Shown here: positions 21,535-34,372 of the stretch, in pieces | How positions within the stretch are numbered: the stretch's first letter is position 1 | Layout: every line of letters starts with the position of its first letter | Source of the DNA: Musa acuminata AAA Group | Taxonomy: Eukaryota; Streptophyta; Magnoliopsida; Zingiberales; Musaceae | NCBI RefSeq assembly: GCF_036884655.1 | Contig: NC_088340.1 | Coordinates: forward strand, 434,001-498,000 | DNA: 64,000 nt | Reading direction: 5' to 3' | Made by a program: the position numbers and the translations under genes | Notes under the pieces: generated by a model | Seen by the model: the letters and a program-made list of their open reading frames with translations, nothing else | Told to the model about the DNA's origin: nothing | Database searches by the model: none

Positions 21535-24500
21535 TTAGCCTGTGCTTTCTTCATCCTCGTCGCTGGATGATGTCGAGTAAGCTGGTGATGACGGTGAGTA
21601 GACTGCACTCGGACTGCAAAATTATAATAGAAATTGAGTCAATTTTGATTGTAGAAGTAATGGGTTCAAACTGTAAACGAAAAATAATCAAGTCTATATA
21701 AACCTGTATTGTGGAGAACTTGGGCTGTATTCCGGTCCTGTTCCGGAGTTGGACGGGCTGCAAGCCCCATAAAAGAACCATTAGCTGCATTCTCAATTGG
21801 ATTGCAATATTGTCCTGCTCTGAGAGAGAGAGAGAGAGAGAGAGAGATTACCTGTCAGGGCTGAATGCAGGACTTGATGGGGAGTAAGATGGAGATGCAG
21901 GTGAATACGATGGCGAAGTTGATCTACAAAACAGAGTAACGAAAGAGTCATAAGCAAAAGTTACATGATGATAGGTCAAATGCAATTGGAATTTACAACA
22001 CAGCATTACTCAAAATGGCTTAAACCGAAGATCTTTACCGAGAAAACTTATGTAAGGCACTCAAAGCAGTTTGGTACCTGTAGTTTGGAGATGATTGCCC
22101 ATGTTGACTGGACGGAAACAGCCTTGGACTGCTCGGAGGACATGCAACCGAAGGACCATACTTTGGTGAGGTAGGACTGTAACTTGGAGATATGGGGCTG
22201 TATCTGGGAGATGTAGGACTGTATGATGGAGAGCTTGGAGTGTAGGAAGGTGATGTAGGACTGTAGCTAGGTGATGTTGGAGTGTAAACTGGAGAGCTAG
22301 GACTGTAACTCGGTGAAGGAGGATTGTAGCTAGGTGATGTTGGAGTGTAAACTGGAGAGCTAGGGCTGTAACTCGGCGAAGGAGGACTGTAGCTAGGTGA
22401 TGTTGGAGTGTAAACTGGAGAGCTAGGGCTGTAACTCGGTGAAGGAGGACTGTAGCGGGGAGATGTAGGGCTGTAACTGGGAGAGGCGGGGCTGTAACGG
22501 GGAGATGTTGGCGAATATGATGGACTTGTGGGAGAGTAAGCAGGACTGGTAGGACTATATGCCGGAGATGCAGGGCTATAACCCGGAGATGATGGGCTAT
22601 AATCCAAGGACGGACTGGGGGAGAAAGCCATCCCAGCAACATAAGGAGAAAACTGAGCAGCCGTCGTGAGGGGTGAAGCACGGATCTGTGGACTCAGCAA
22701 GTAACCCGGGGACATCATTCCCTCGTGATAAGATGCCCAAGCATAATTGGGTGAAGCAGATGGTGTCGTTCCGAAATCAAATCCACCACCGTCCGTCATG
22801 TAACTCGGAAGCGGAAGCTCGATCGCCTGTTGCAACATCTGATCATTCAAGTACAGTGCACAGGCCCCAGTTCCGACCGGCGTGAGCTGTCCGAGCATGA
22901 TGTTCTCCGTGACTCCTCTAAGGTGGTCTTCTTCAGAGTACACAGCGGCGTCGAGGAGGATCTCCACGGTTTCCTCGAACGAACATCTCATCAGAGGCCC
23001 GGTGTCGTTCCTATTGATACCATGCCGGGTGATGGCCATTAGGTGGCCTCTGTAGGTCATCGTGTCACAAAGAATAGCCAAGTGGCGGTAGTTCACATAA
23101 GATCCGTCGAACGATATGACCGCACGCAACTCATCCAAGAGAGCTCGTCGGACAGCCTCGATGCCCAGAACCTCTATAACTTCGACCAAGTGATTGCTGG
23201 TGGTCCTCGTTGCATCGACGTCTTCGTGGCACATGACGGCCAAGAGATTGACGCCTTCCGTGTCCAGCATCCACTCCACAGCTTGTTCGAAGCCTTCCTC
23301 GTCATTAAACCTACTGTTTTTTGCTGACTTGATAAAAACCTTTTTGATTTCAGGGATGCCGCGGAGTGCCATTTCGGTCAGCATGTTGCTCTCGATCTTT
23401 TTCATGAATACGTCATCCTCATCCGATTCATCCTGCACTTCTCGTTTGGGTGCATCATCGTTCGTGATGCGGATGCGGAGCATGAGCTTATCTGCATTAT
23501 CATCATTAAAGATGCACCTTAAATCATCACCGAATTCGTTATCGATCTTCTCTGCGATGTCCGCCATGGCCAACTTTTTATCCACCATCATCTCACGATT
23601 CAGTTCGATACGAAGCAGCCATGCAGATATGTTTTCGGAAGCAGTGTCCTCATCCGGCATTTCATAATATGACCTGACGAACTCGACGTCTTCCTCGATG
23701 ACGGTGCTCCTAGGATCGGGATCATACCATATCTCGGTTGCGTGCGTAACGCTGCGCAATGTGGTGTATTCCAGTGCACATTGCACCTGCTTAGCCATCT
23801 CTTTCTCGTGCCTGACCTCGGGCTTCAAGTACACACAAAGAGAAGGGGTTTTGATTTGCTTGGCGACATTAATGATCTCCCTCAACCTGGGAACACCGAG
23901 AGTGACGTTCTTGGCGCTCACTCCAGCATAGTGGAAAGTGTTGAGGGTCATCTGCGTCGCTGGCTCTCCGATGGATTGGGCGGCTACACAACCGATCATC
24001 TCGCCGGGCGATACTAGTGACTGCACAAACCGGGATTCTATCTCGCCGATGACCCATTCGAATGCCTCACGAGTAAGCCTGTACTCCTTCATCACACGTT
24101 TGCTGGCTAACGTGCTACGCAGTAAGATACCGAAGAGTAAAGTCGCATTCCTCTGAGCCTCCATGCTCAAAAAATCATCGCCGGGAACGACTTTCAGCCG
24201 TTCTTGCAACTTGTCGACAGCGTCCACGATCTCCATCGGGTGCATATCAGATGGCCTTCTCGGATCGATCTTGAATGTCTTTTGTGCATTCCAGATGAGT
24301 CTTTTTAGATTCACGGGCATATGCATCGTGGCATCGCCGGTGGTGGCGATCTCAGTGCCAAGTTGGTACCGATCTGCCTCTAATTTCTGAACCTCAGCAT
24401 CGAACACATCTCTGCATTCGGGGATGGTTTTCAGATCCTCAACATGCTCCTCCTGCAGGTAGCTAGGATTCCAGTGGACATCATCCAGCTGGTACCTGAA

Positions 24501-27500
24501 AACGCTCTCGAATTCTGTCTTTCTCATCCTCAACGAATCCAACTTCTGTGACTCGATCCAAACAGCATCTATACCATCTTCTCCGTATAAGAACTGAATG
24601 ACATCCCCTAGAGAATTCCTCACGGTACCATCGTACGTAACCACTATATCCTCCATCGCCTTCACAAGACGACGCTGAATGTAGCCGGTCTCGGAAGTCT
24701 TGACGGCGGTATCGACCAGACCTTCCCTACCTCCCATGGCATGGAAGAAGAATTCCTGTGGTGTCAAACCGCGAAGGTAAGAGTTCTCCACGAAACCGCG
24801 GCTTTCAGGCCCATAGTCATCTTTAGTAAAGTGAGGCAACGTTCGATCCACGAACCCAAATGGAATTCGTTTGCCCTCGACATTCTGCTGCCCCACGCAG
24901 GCGGTCATCTGTGAGATGTTGATAAAGCTACCTTTCGAACCTGCGGTAACCATGGCCTTCAGGTTGTTGCTCTCGGATAAGCTCTTCTGGCCGCTACTGC
25001 CGGCATCATCACGGGCCCTGTTCAGAACCTGAGAGGCAGCAAAGTGGCTGGATGAACATGATAGATCTTACGTAAAGGGTTCAGGTTCACGTGTGGAGCA
25101 CCTGGTTGACTCTATTCTCGAATGACTCCATCATTGTTCCCCCGGGCTCAGCTTCGAATTGCTTTTCCTGCGCAAGCTTGATGAGTTCTTTGACATCATT
25201 TTTAGCTTTTGATATCGTTACATTGATCTTCTCCATGGTTGCCGCGTCGGCAATCGTGTCTCCGATTCCCATACTAAAGCCATTCTGCAGCAGCCAATGG
25301 TTCACGAGCCACTGCGCGTGCCCCAGAAACTTGCGAGCTGCATCCGGCCCAACTTCTTCCCTGCAATGCAAGTACGAGCGCACCAGATGACGATCGAGGC
25401 AAAAGTCATCGATGCCCTTATCGCTAGCTCAGCTACACTTACCAGATGACGTGAATGAGGCTTCCGGGAGATGTTCCTAGTGTTTTCCTGCAAAGGGTGC
25501 CCGAGAGAAGCTCCCCCTTCTCGATCCTAACGACGGTATCTCCTGGAGTGATGAAACCGGTCTCTGTTTCTGCGTGCCATCCTGAAAATTTCATCAGATT
25601 TATTTGCTTCGGGATGATAAGGTTGAAAACTTGCTTCCCCGTCCACAGCGGCCTTGGTTTCAGTACGGCAGGAGCGGGTATCTTTCCATCGAAGTCTTCC
25701 CACCACATCAAGATGTTCATGAAGACATCCTGCATGCCACAAACACAAACGAAGTAAACGACCGCCTCCCCCCCTTTCCCCTTTCTCAAGCAGATGCAAG
25801 AAAAAGGCACCTTTTCTATGAAGGTGTCCCTCGCCGTGATCTTGCGACATCCGAGGAGGGTATCCTGGACGATACCCATAACAGGGCGATTCGATTGAGG
25901 CGAGACGATACACTTGGGAACCATCATTAGCTCTATGACTTCTGCTCTGGTTTCCAAAGACTGGGGAACATGCATGTTCATTTCATCTCCATCAAAGTCA
26001 GCATTATATGGCGTGGTGACACAAAGATTCAGGCGAAAAGTGGAGTAAGGCATAAGTTTTATCCGGTGACCCATAATGGACATCTTGTGGAGACTCGGCT
26101 GCCGGTTGAAGAGAACGTAGTCGCCGTCACGTAAATGGCGTTCAACCTGCGAAAAGAAACAGAGTTATTACTGCAGCAACCAAAAACAAAAAAAAATAAA
26201 CCCTCGTTACGACACAAGCCTTGTATCCGAGCTCCAAATGGCGATCGCTGCTTTTCTTCACGTATCGAAGATCGAGCCTTTGACCGTCGTCCCGTATAAT
26301 GTAATTTGCGCCGGGCGTTCCAGGAGGAGGATGCGGACCGTTTTCCACGAGTTCCCTCAGTCTGAAAGAGAAGCCATCATTTGTTAGACAAACTGCTAGT
26401 GCAACACAAGGGGCGAGCCAATCGAATACCTCTCGATGTTGTATGCGGTCACAGTTTCCGGGTACGTGAGGTTCGAAGCTATGCTCCAAGGAACGCCCAG
26501 TTCGTCGATGTTAATCGTCGGGTCCGGCGTGATGACCGTTCGTGCGGAAAAGTTGACGCGCTTTCCCATCAAATTACCTCTGATTCGACCGCCTTTACCC
26601 TTCAGTCTACTGCAAATAGATTTGATGGGTCGCCCTGACCGATGCGTCGCCTGCACAAAGCAACTTCATGAATTCCGGATGATCAAACGTACATACCAAT
26701 CCAAAGGAAACACCACATCACCGGTAAACACATACTGTTGGCTGACCCGGAAGCTCATTATCAAAGTAAGTGGCGACGTGAAATTGCAACACTTGGGCAA
26801 GCTCCGAGATGAAGTGAGCAGGAGCTCCGCTCCTTTCCTGCTGCCTCAAATTCTCATTATGCCTAATTATCATTGCCAACTGATGAGTCAAATCGTCCTG
26901 CTCGGATACGGAGGGAAGCACGTCAAGAAACATGACAGCAGCGGACAATGACTGCAGCCAGACAACGCACGAACTCACCTCGCTCCTCAAGGACGAATCC
27001 ATCATCACGGAAGGTCTCACGGGAGGCGGAGGAACCGGAAGGACTTGCAATATCATCCAATCTGGACGGGCATATTTAGGATCGAGACCTAGGAGCAGAC
27101 AATCCTCATCGCTTATCCTCTCGAGAACGCTGAGAACCTGTGCAAACCAATTCGGAAGCACTCATCATATGTTCTCTACATATTTAATTCACCAAGAATA
27201 TTAATAGCGAGGAAGGTACCGTCTCGGCAGACAGGACTTGTTTTCGTTCAGATGGTTCGAGACGGTCTTCTTGTTCATCCGATTTCTTTTTCGAGTCTTT
27301 ATATTCAGCGACCATCTTCAAGCCATCTATGGTTATAATTGGCTGCCGGGCACCACACCCGACCCGGCTCTTCTCTGTTGGTCCTTGTGAATCTTGTTGA
27401 CCCCGGAGACCGATATCATCACCACCAGAGCATTTCTTCTTGCTTTTACAGGCAACATATATTCTCTGCAACCTATTTTTCGGGTTCCGAATTTTCAGGG

Positions 27501-27950
27501 CTTCCTTGAACTTGGGATCATCCTGAGACGAAGCAGAAATGCAGTGACAAGAAGGTCGTGCTTAAAAGGATGCTGACAGGTCCATCCAAAACCAAACAAC
27601 AAGAAGAAAGGACCAACACACCGTTCAAATGTCAGACCATAAGAAATAATCCAAGAGCAATTCATCTAAACCATAAGTAGAATTGGCATCTACTGCAATT
27701 TAGTTGGACGCACAGCTACAAAATCAAAATATGGTGCACATAAAATATATGTACTAAGGGAAGTAACTTGGTAGCCGAGAAAAGCAAATGTCTTTGCAAG
27801 CGCTGCACGGATCACCAAAACACTTTCAACCAATCATATATGAAAAATCCTGTTGAAGATACATCTACTCCAGAGTGAGTGTAGTACATGATCTACTGAA
27901 ATTTCGGTTGTAGTTCTTATATATCCACCCCAGAGTGAGTGTATACATAC

Positions 27951-28014
<64 letters not shown>

Positions 28015-28701
28015 TATAAAAAGTAAGCTTTGAAGACGGAGAATGGTATCAATATTTAAGGTATAATGATTTCGAAATTTCAATTTTTGGTAAATAAGTT
28101 TGGTATATTACAACAATATACCTTATTTTAATTTTACTAAAAGATTTTCTTTTTTTTCCTCTTTCGTCTTCCTACTTCAAGTAAATCATTCGATCGTAGG
28201 TGAAAGGAGGCGAGCAAGCAAGTTGATCCTCTTACGAGGCGTCGTCGGCGTACCTCATCAACGAGGATCTTGGAGCAATTGAAGCAGACGCAGCGCGTGA
28301 TAAGTAGCACCGTCTCGAGGAACCCGATGTGGAACATGGGCTTGGCAAGCTCGAGGTGGCCGAAGTGGCCGGGGCACTCCGCCATGTTGCCCTTGCAGGT
28401 CTCGCAGCTCATCATCCGGTTCACCGTCCCGAGCCTCGGGTCGCTTAGCCCCCCGAGCTTGGGCTTCCCCCGCTCCGTCGTCGCGCCATGCACGATCTGC
28501 ACCACCGACATATGCCGCTGCCACACCACACCCGAGCGACACCGAGGTCAATAAACCAGGGAATCCGAGCATCGACGGAACCCTTAATCGAGAAAAGATG
28601 AGGTTCGAGGGGATTACAATTTCTTCGGGGCTGAGGATCCCGAACTGTACGGCGCCGACCTTGGCGACGTTGGCCGGGGAGTAAGGGAATCGTATGTCCA
28701 T
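21535..28701 (-). CDS. NRPB1: RNA polymerase II largest subunit (RPB1)
   Basis: The catalytic subunit of Pol II. Proposed exons in transcript order: 28701-28618, 28517-28254, 27522-27220, 27137-26979, 26897-26736, 26650-26430, 26361-26220, 26146-25811, 25729-25443, 25360-25102, 25028-22078, 21923-21852, 21757-21704, 21613-21535. All phases close, giving 1790 residues with no internal stop. The N-terminal zinc motif is [17 protein letters not shown] (from residue 66). The absolutely conserved catalytic [10 protein letters not shown], which binds magnesium, starts at residue 493. The bridge helix ([20 protein letters not shown]) and trigger loop ([19 protein letters not shown]) are intact. The CTD has 21 contiguous heptads, then a degenerate linker and about six more repeats in three small exons, ending [11 protein letters not shown]. 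Exon 7 needs either a GC-AG intron (donor at 26219) or a GT donor at 26210 adding three residues. Confidence 0.95.
21821..21848. repeat. (GA)n microsatellite in an RPB1 intron
   Basis: A GA dinucleotide run in the intron between the last but two and last but one RPB1 exons. It reads as a TC run on the RPB1 strand, close to the donor of that intron. Confidence 0.9.
22262..22450 (-). repeat. 63-bp triplication inside the RPB1 CTD
   Basis: Three head-to-tail copies start at 22262, 22325 and 22388, exactly 63 bases apart and nearly identical. Each encodes three heptads (YSPPSPS or [21 protein letters not shown]). The rest of the CTD does not repeat at this DNA level, so this block reflects a recent in-frame expansion by unequal exchange or slippage. 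Confidence 0.95.
27947..28007. repeat. (CATA)n/(TA)n microsatellite in an RPB1 intron
   Basis: About five ACAT units run into a long TA run within the 731-bp RPB1 intron 2. No other function is visible. Confidence 0.9.
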
Positions 28702-28871
28702 GGCTGGAAATCGTGGGAGAAACCACAGTTTCGAGCCACAAAAAAAATATTAGGGTATTTAGCGAGCGAGAGAAGGACTCCTGGAGTTGGAATTCCTGCG
28801 AGAATAGTTCGATCTCTCCCTTGTCGCCGAGAGGATGGTAAGCGAAACGAGAAATGGAGGGGATGATGCGT

Positions 28872-28879
28872 TATTTATA
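28872..28879 (-). promoter_or_regulatory. Putative TATA box of RPB1
   Basis: On the minus strand the sequence reads CTATAAATAA, a good plant TATA match, about 170 bases upstream of the RPB1 start codon at 28701. That leaves room for a 5' UTR of about 140 bases. It is the only strong TATA motif seen in this stretch. Confidence 0.55.
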
Positions 28880-31573
28880 GACGGAGGGGAAGGTGAGCTC
28901 GTGATGGTCGAGGGGGACCGTCCAACGCGCGGGGTAGTCGACGTGGACGTCAATCTTGAGGATATTTGAATATGTGGATTTTATTTATTTATTTATTGAA
29001 TCGAAAATAAAACATGATAAATAACTTTAATTGGAAAGGTATTATGAATGCACTTCTACTTGAAATAAATAGTTTAATGTTCCAAATTGGGGTGGGGTGG
29101 GTACCACAAAAGTTTGGTTATAATAATTTTATATGAATATATTATTTTTGGGGAAAATTATGGATGCCTAATAGCTGTAGGCTTACCTTTTAAAATTAGA
29201 GCAACTTACCCACAAAGTCTTCCCTTCCTTTTTAGAATTTATATCGATGCACTATAATGCTTAAATGCACTATAATGCTTAAAAACCCCCGTGAAATGAT
29301 TCATTGAATCGCCCGTCTAAATGAATCTAATCGGTTCGTACTTGTCAAATTGGACTTAATATTTTTTTTAACATAGAAGACAAATATGGTATAATTGTAA
29401 TGATTCTATTTTTTTTTATTTTATGTGATTTTAGTATTTTTAAGTTAAATGCTATAGGAGTTGTTAGATGCTTCCCTAATTGGCTAGGGGCTACTCTAAT
29501 TCTAGTCCTAGGATTGGGATTGCGTAAAAGTCATAGATGTTTAGGACCTTTCTTATAAAGTCGGCATACAACATTCTTCTACTCTAAGTAGGAGTATGCC
29601 TAATTATAGGACTAGAATTTGGGTGGGAATTATCCTAATTATAGTTATGTTAGGATTGAGATATGTAAATTATTATAATATAGGCTTTGCTTGATTGAAT
29701 AATATCTAAGACTTTAAGAGGTCATCGGATAAAGATCGATCATACTGATTGAGTAACGTTGAGATCATTGCTTATCATATTATAAAAATATAACCTTAAT
29801 GTTGTCCTTAAGAGTTTTAATTTTTTTTTCTTTTTAAGCAGTCAAAAATTTGAGAGTTTTAAGACCTATTAAAATCCTAAAAATTATTTTATAATATATT
29901 TTTTATTAAAAATAATCTAAAATATGATGCTATTCAATCTTTTTTTAGAATTAATATAAAAATCATTTTATAATAATTTTGTCTCATTAAGAAAAAACTT
30001 TTTTTTTTTTTTTTTTTTTCTGATCCTAGTGTAGCCTGCCTTTTTAGTCTTGCATCTTAGAGAAATAGATGCTTTGTCTTAGTCTTCGGGCTTAAGTATA
30101 TTTCGTATTAGATGATCATCCTTTTTATTTTCTCTTTTTTTTATTATTATAGTATAAGAAATTGCATTCTCTTCGTATTCAAATTTTAGCTTGGCGTCGA
30201 GTCAGTTTTCCTATTTTTTATTCAGATTTTGACTCTCACTTAGTGTCTATCCCTTTGGTTCATTTTTATTCATTCAAATCCTATTTTGACCGATTCGATC
30301 ATTTTTATTTTGAACTTATTTAGATAAGATCTTATCCACTATCAAAGATTAACATATATTAAATTAAATATCAATTTAATTTAGAAACTTAAATTATTCG
30401 ATCGTGGATCAATCATAAGCATAGTGCAGATAACATTACTCCCTCAATCCCACTATTTCTCTTTTGTCTCACATACCCAAAAATCTTGACCTTTAATACC
30501 CAAAGTTTTTGCTTTTACTAATTCCATGTTATCGGATAAAGTCGTACGCGAAGGAAGGTGGTGGACTCACCCGTCTGCTGACGCTTGCTTCATCGCAATG
30601 CTGTGCGGAGCAAATCGGAGGAAGCAGATACAAGTCTCCATCCGATTAGTTGTCAGGTTTTGGAGTCATCTCCTACGGATGAGTTCATCTTGTTGCCTAT
30701 ACTAATGTAATTGTTGGTTTCCGGGGGCGGCCGGCGGCAGACTGCAGCAGCCGAGCCCACACGATCGGATCATGGCTTCCTCCTCCTCACCCATCATCCA
30801 CCTGGACTTCTCGGTCGGCTTTGTTGATCTTTGATGCTTCTTGGTCTTGTGCTCTTTGGACTCTTGGGATGCCCAGCTAGCTCTGAAAGATCCGAGTTTA
30901 TATCGGATTCGGATAGCTTTTGGGTTTATTTATTTATTTATTTGATTTGATTTTAGATGAGTCCACGTAAGAAAATAGGTATCTGAGTCGGATTTACTGT
31001 ATCACGTGGACATCAAATCAAATCAAATCGATGTGACGCGGCACTAGATCGTTTTGCCACTTGCCGTAGGTCGTGCACGATCATGGTTTCTCGGTGCCTG
31101 CGACCGTTTTGGCGTGGCATGAGAGCTCGGTGAGCCCAATTATGCGTCGAGAGGTCGACGACGATGGACGAGACGTCGACCGCTGATCTTATGGTCACTT
31201 CATCATCAAGGCCTAGAAATCTAGCTTAAATGTTCTTGCATCTTTGGATTTGCTCGAAAGAAGTGGGTTACGTTGGATTAGAAGACTCGGTAATTCCAAT
31301 TAGCGGACGCTATAGCGCTGTTGGTGATCACGAAATCGAAGCCAGCATTGCTGCTAGATACGGACAAAGCGCTCCGAGGGATGGATCCCATGTGCTCTGT
31401 TTCTTAAAGATAGGTGATAAGATTCTTCCAAGTGGTCGGTCGTCGTTTACGGCCCTCTCCACCGCGGTCGAGCCACTGCCCGCCATGGAACAAGACAAAA
31501 GCACGAGGTGGCCTCCTCCCCCGGTCTTCAAAGTCCCGACCCAGTGCAGCGAGAAGCCCGAGGCGGAGTCTCC
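28880..31573. other. Intergenic region between RPB1 and the PP2A B' gene (divergent promoters)
   Basis: 28960-30500 is AT-rich with poly-T tracts (for example about 30000-30019) and no coding signal. 30540-31480 becomes GC-richer and is the likely promoter and 5' UTR of the PP2A B' gene. An ATG at 31485 lies upstream of the chosen start in another frame and opens a long frame that overlaps the coding region. Confidence 0.5.
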
Positions 31574-33978
31574 ATGGGCGCCCCCAGGCCCGCAGCCAAA
31601 GCACCTCCGAACAGGAAGTCCACCACCCTCCGTTGCCTCTTCGACCTGGACGCCGTCGCCCACGACGTCCCCCTGCCGCCCCCCTCCGCTGATGCCGAGG
31701 TCGACGAGCTTCTTTCCTCGATATCCCGCTGCGCCGACCCGACGTTGGAGTCGCCGTCGCAGCAGCAGGAGGTCAAGCGCCAGCAGCTGTCCCGTGTGCT
31801 CTCCGCCGTCCGGGGCGCCACGCGGCCGCTCGACGACACGGTGTGGCCTCCCCTCGTCTTCATGCTCTCCGCCAACCTCTTCCGCCCGCTGCCCCCGCCG
31901 GCGAGCCCCTGCTTGCCGCCGGACCTGTACGAGGAGGACGGCCTCGCGATGAGCCTTGCCCCCTCGTGGCCGCACCTGCACATCGTCTACGACATCCTGG
32001 CGGCGCTGGTGGCAAGCGCCGACGCCAAGGTCCTGTGCAGGCACCTCGACCGCGCCTTCCTCCGCGGCCTCCTCGCTCTGTTCCAGTCCGAGGACCCGCG
32101 GGAGCGCAACCGCCTCAAGAACGTGTTCCACGAGCTCTACTCCAAGCTCGCCTCCGACCGCTCCTTCATGCGGAAGTCCATGAACAACGTGCTCCTCCGC
32201 TACGTGTTCGACGGGGAGCGGCATTACGGCATCGGGGAGCTGCTGGAGATATGGGGCAGCATCATCAACGGGTTCGCCGTGCCGCTCAAGGAGGAGCACA
32301 GGCTGTTCCTGACGAGGGTGCTGCTGCCGCTGCACAAACCCAGGGCGATCGGCGCCTACCACCGGCAGCTGTCCTATTGCGTGACCCAGTTCGTGCACAA
32401 GGAGCCGGGCCTCGGGGAGGAGGTGGTGAAGGGCATCTTGAAGCGTTGGCCTGTCACCAATTGCCAGAAAGAGGTGCTGCTTCTCGGGGAGCTGGAGGAC
32501 CTGTTGGAGAGCTTGGATCCCCCGCAGTTCGAGAGGCTGGCGCCGCCGCTCTGCGCTCGGATCGCCCGGTGCTCAAACAGCGCCAGCTCTCAGGTGATGA
32601 TGCCCTGTTGCCTTGTTGTTCTAAAGACAATAGCTCAACATCCTGCAATTACAATAACAGTATCTCAATATCCGTAGTTGTGTCCTTTCCTTCCTGACAT
32701 CTAAAGCTTGGGGATTACCGGTAACCCAATCAAGAAGGTATCAGAGTAAATCATGAGTCTAAAACTCGAATCCGCCTCTCTTTTTCGTATGGTATTTGAT
32801 TAACATTCTTGCGACGCCATTATCTTTAATTAGTCCTGATCTGGCTTGCGTGTGAGAGAGGATGTTAGAGTTCGATATACGTCTGGAAAGTAGCAGTCAC
32901 TATGAATCGTAGGCATCCAAATCCTTTGGCGTGACAACTATGAGTTCTAGACATCTACCATCCTTCCCTCGACCGAAGAAGAAGAAGAAGAAGTAATCCC
33001 GCTTTTTCGCGAATGGATAGTTTAATCATGGTATGATAGAATAGAACCATCATGTATGCCTTGTCATCTCTGCTTCCAATGAAATGTTCATCTGCTGCAA
33101 TTTTCACTGATTTCATCATACGCCATTAGTTCGATGAATTATCTTCCTTCACTTAATTTATTGAACAATTATCCACAATCGGACTGATGTTGACTCCTGA
33201 TCGATGTGCTTAGTGCATTAGTCAAAGTTCAAACCGTAAGATCTAAACTCTGGAGCACTTCAAAATGCCACATTTCACCGGGAGAGTAAAATGTGGCATT
33301 TTCTTTTTGCCGATAATAATTGTGGGTGCGATCTTCATATACTGTTAGGAACAACGATAGACAAATATCACCATGAAAGTGAACCATGAACTTAGTGGTT
33401 TAATCGTGGTATGATATAATAGAATCATGATTTATGCCTTGTCATCTCTGCTTTAGAACCTTCCAATGGAAGGTTCATCTGCAGCAATTTTCATTGATTT
33501 CCTTGAACTGTTGTTACAGTAGTATACGTAAATGGACTTTTGTTGATTCCTGATGGATTTACCAAGCACATTGGTCAGAGCACCCAATTTTTCTTTCTGA
33601 TGACAATTGTGCAAACCTGAACTGAGACTTTTACGTCCATTCTTTTGTTTCCTACAATAAATCTATAATTTTTTACTTGTTCAGGTAGCAGAAAGAGCGT
33701 TGTACGTATGGAACAGCGAACGGTTTGTGAAGATGGCATCACAGTCCTGGGAACAAGTTCTTCCTGGCATAGTTGAGTGCATTGAGAGGAACCTGAGATG
33801 GCACTGGAGCAAGTCGGTGCAGCACCTGACTACATCTGTGAAGAGCATGCTCGAGGAAATGGAGCCGGTGTTGTACTCCAGATATCAACTTGAGCTTGAC
33901 CACAAGGAATCAGTGATGATCCAGGAAGAGACCAAGAGGAAGATAAGGTGGGAGAGGCTGGAGATGGCTGGCTGCTAA
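31574..33978 (+). CDS. PP2A B56/B' regulatory subunit
   Basis: A B' (B56) subunit that directs protein phosphatase 2A to its substrates. Exons are 31574-32593 and 33685-33978, giving 437 residues. I chose ATG 31574 because it is the first ATG in the frame and gives the family-like N-terminus MGAPRPAAKAPPNRKSTTL. B56 hallmarks follow in order: LFQSEDPRERNRLKNVFHEL, GIGELLEIWGSIINGFAVPL, KEEHRLFLTRVLLPLHK, YHRQLSYCVTQFVHKEP, LKRWPVTNCQKEVLLLGELE and, across the intron, QVAERALYVWNSERF. The basic C-terminus is short. Exon 1 is strongly GC-rich and exon 2 is not, a typical monocot gradient. The single 1091-bp intron contains a diverged internal duplication (about 33018-33118 and 33408-33500). I do not assign the Arabidopsis subgroup. 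Confidence 0.93.
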
Positions 33979-34323
33979 GGTTAACAAATCAAACCTAATG
34001 CTCCATGTTTGTGCAGGTGTATATATACTTGATGATTCTAAAGATACAGAGAAGCTTAACTTTTGTTCTTTGTTTCTTCTGATTTTTGAGGTCACATGAT
34101 GAGAGGAAGTCAACTCAAACATTTACATCTCTCTCTGAAGTCAGTAGTAGTAACTTATTGTGAACATACCTCCTGTTTCAGTCTGAAGCTGTCACCAAAA
34201 TCAACACTGGTGCTCCTAAACATCAAGGTGTGCCAAACTTGTGACCAACTAAGGAAATGTGGAGCATATGTTTTCTTGATTCTTTTCTCTTCCTGTAATA
34301 GATTCTTGGAGTTGGAACTGTCT

Positions 34324-34372
<49 letters not shown>

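Noticed and set aside
22035..22080. RPB1 ending in the exon 11 read-through frame (...[13 protein letters not shown])
   Set aside because: Three further in-phase small exons encode additional CTD-like repeats with good GT/AG borders, so the read-through end is treated as intron.
22061..22681. Second frame across the CTD giving a His/Leu/Val-rich 206-residue protein
   Set aside because: It is the frame-shifted shadow of the heptad repeats.
31328..32398. Long antisense frame (356 codons) opposite PP2A B' exon 1
   Set aside because: GC-rich exons produce long stop-free antisense frames. The protein has no recognisable domain, and the sense strand carries clear B56 motifs.
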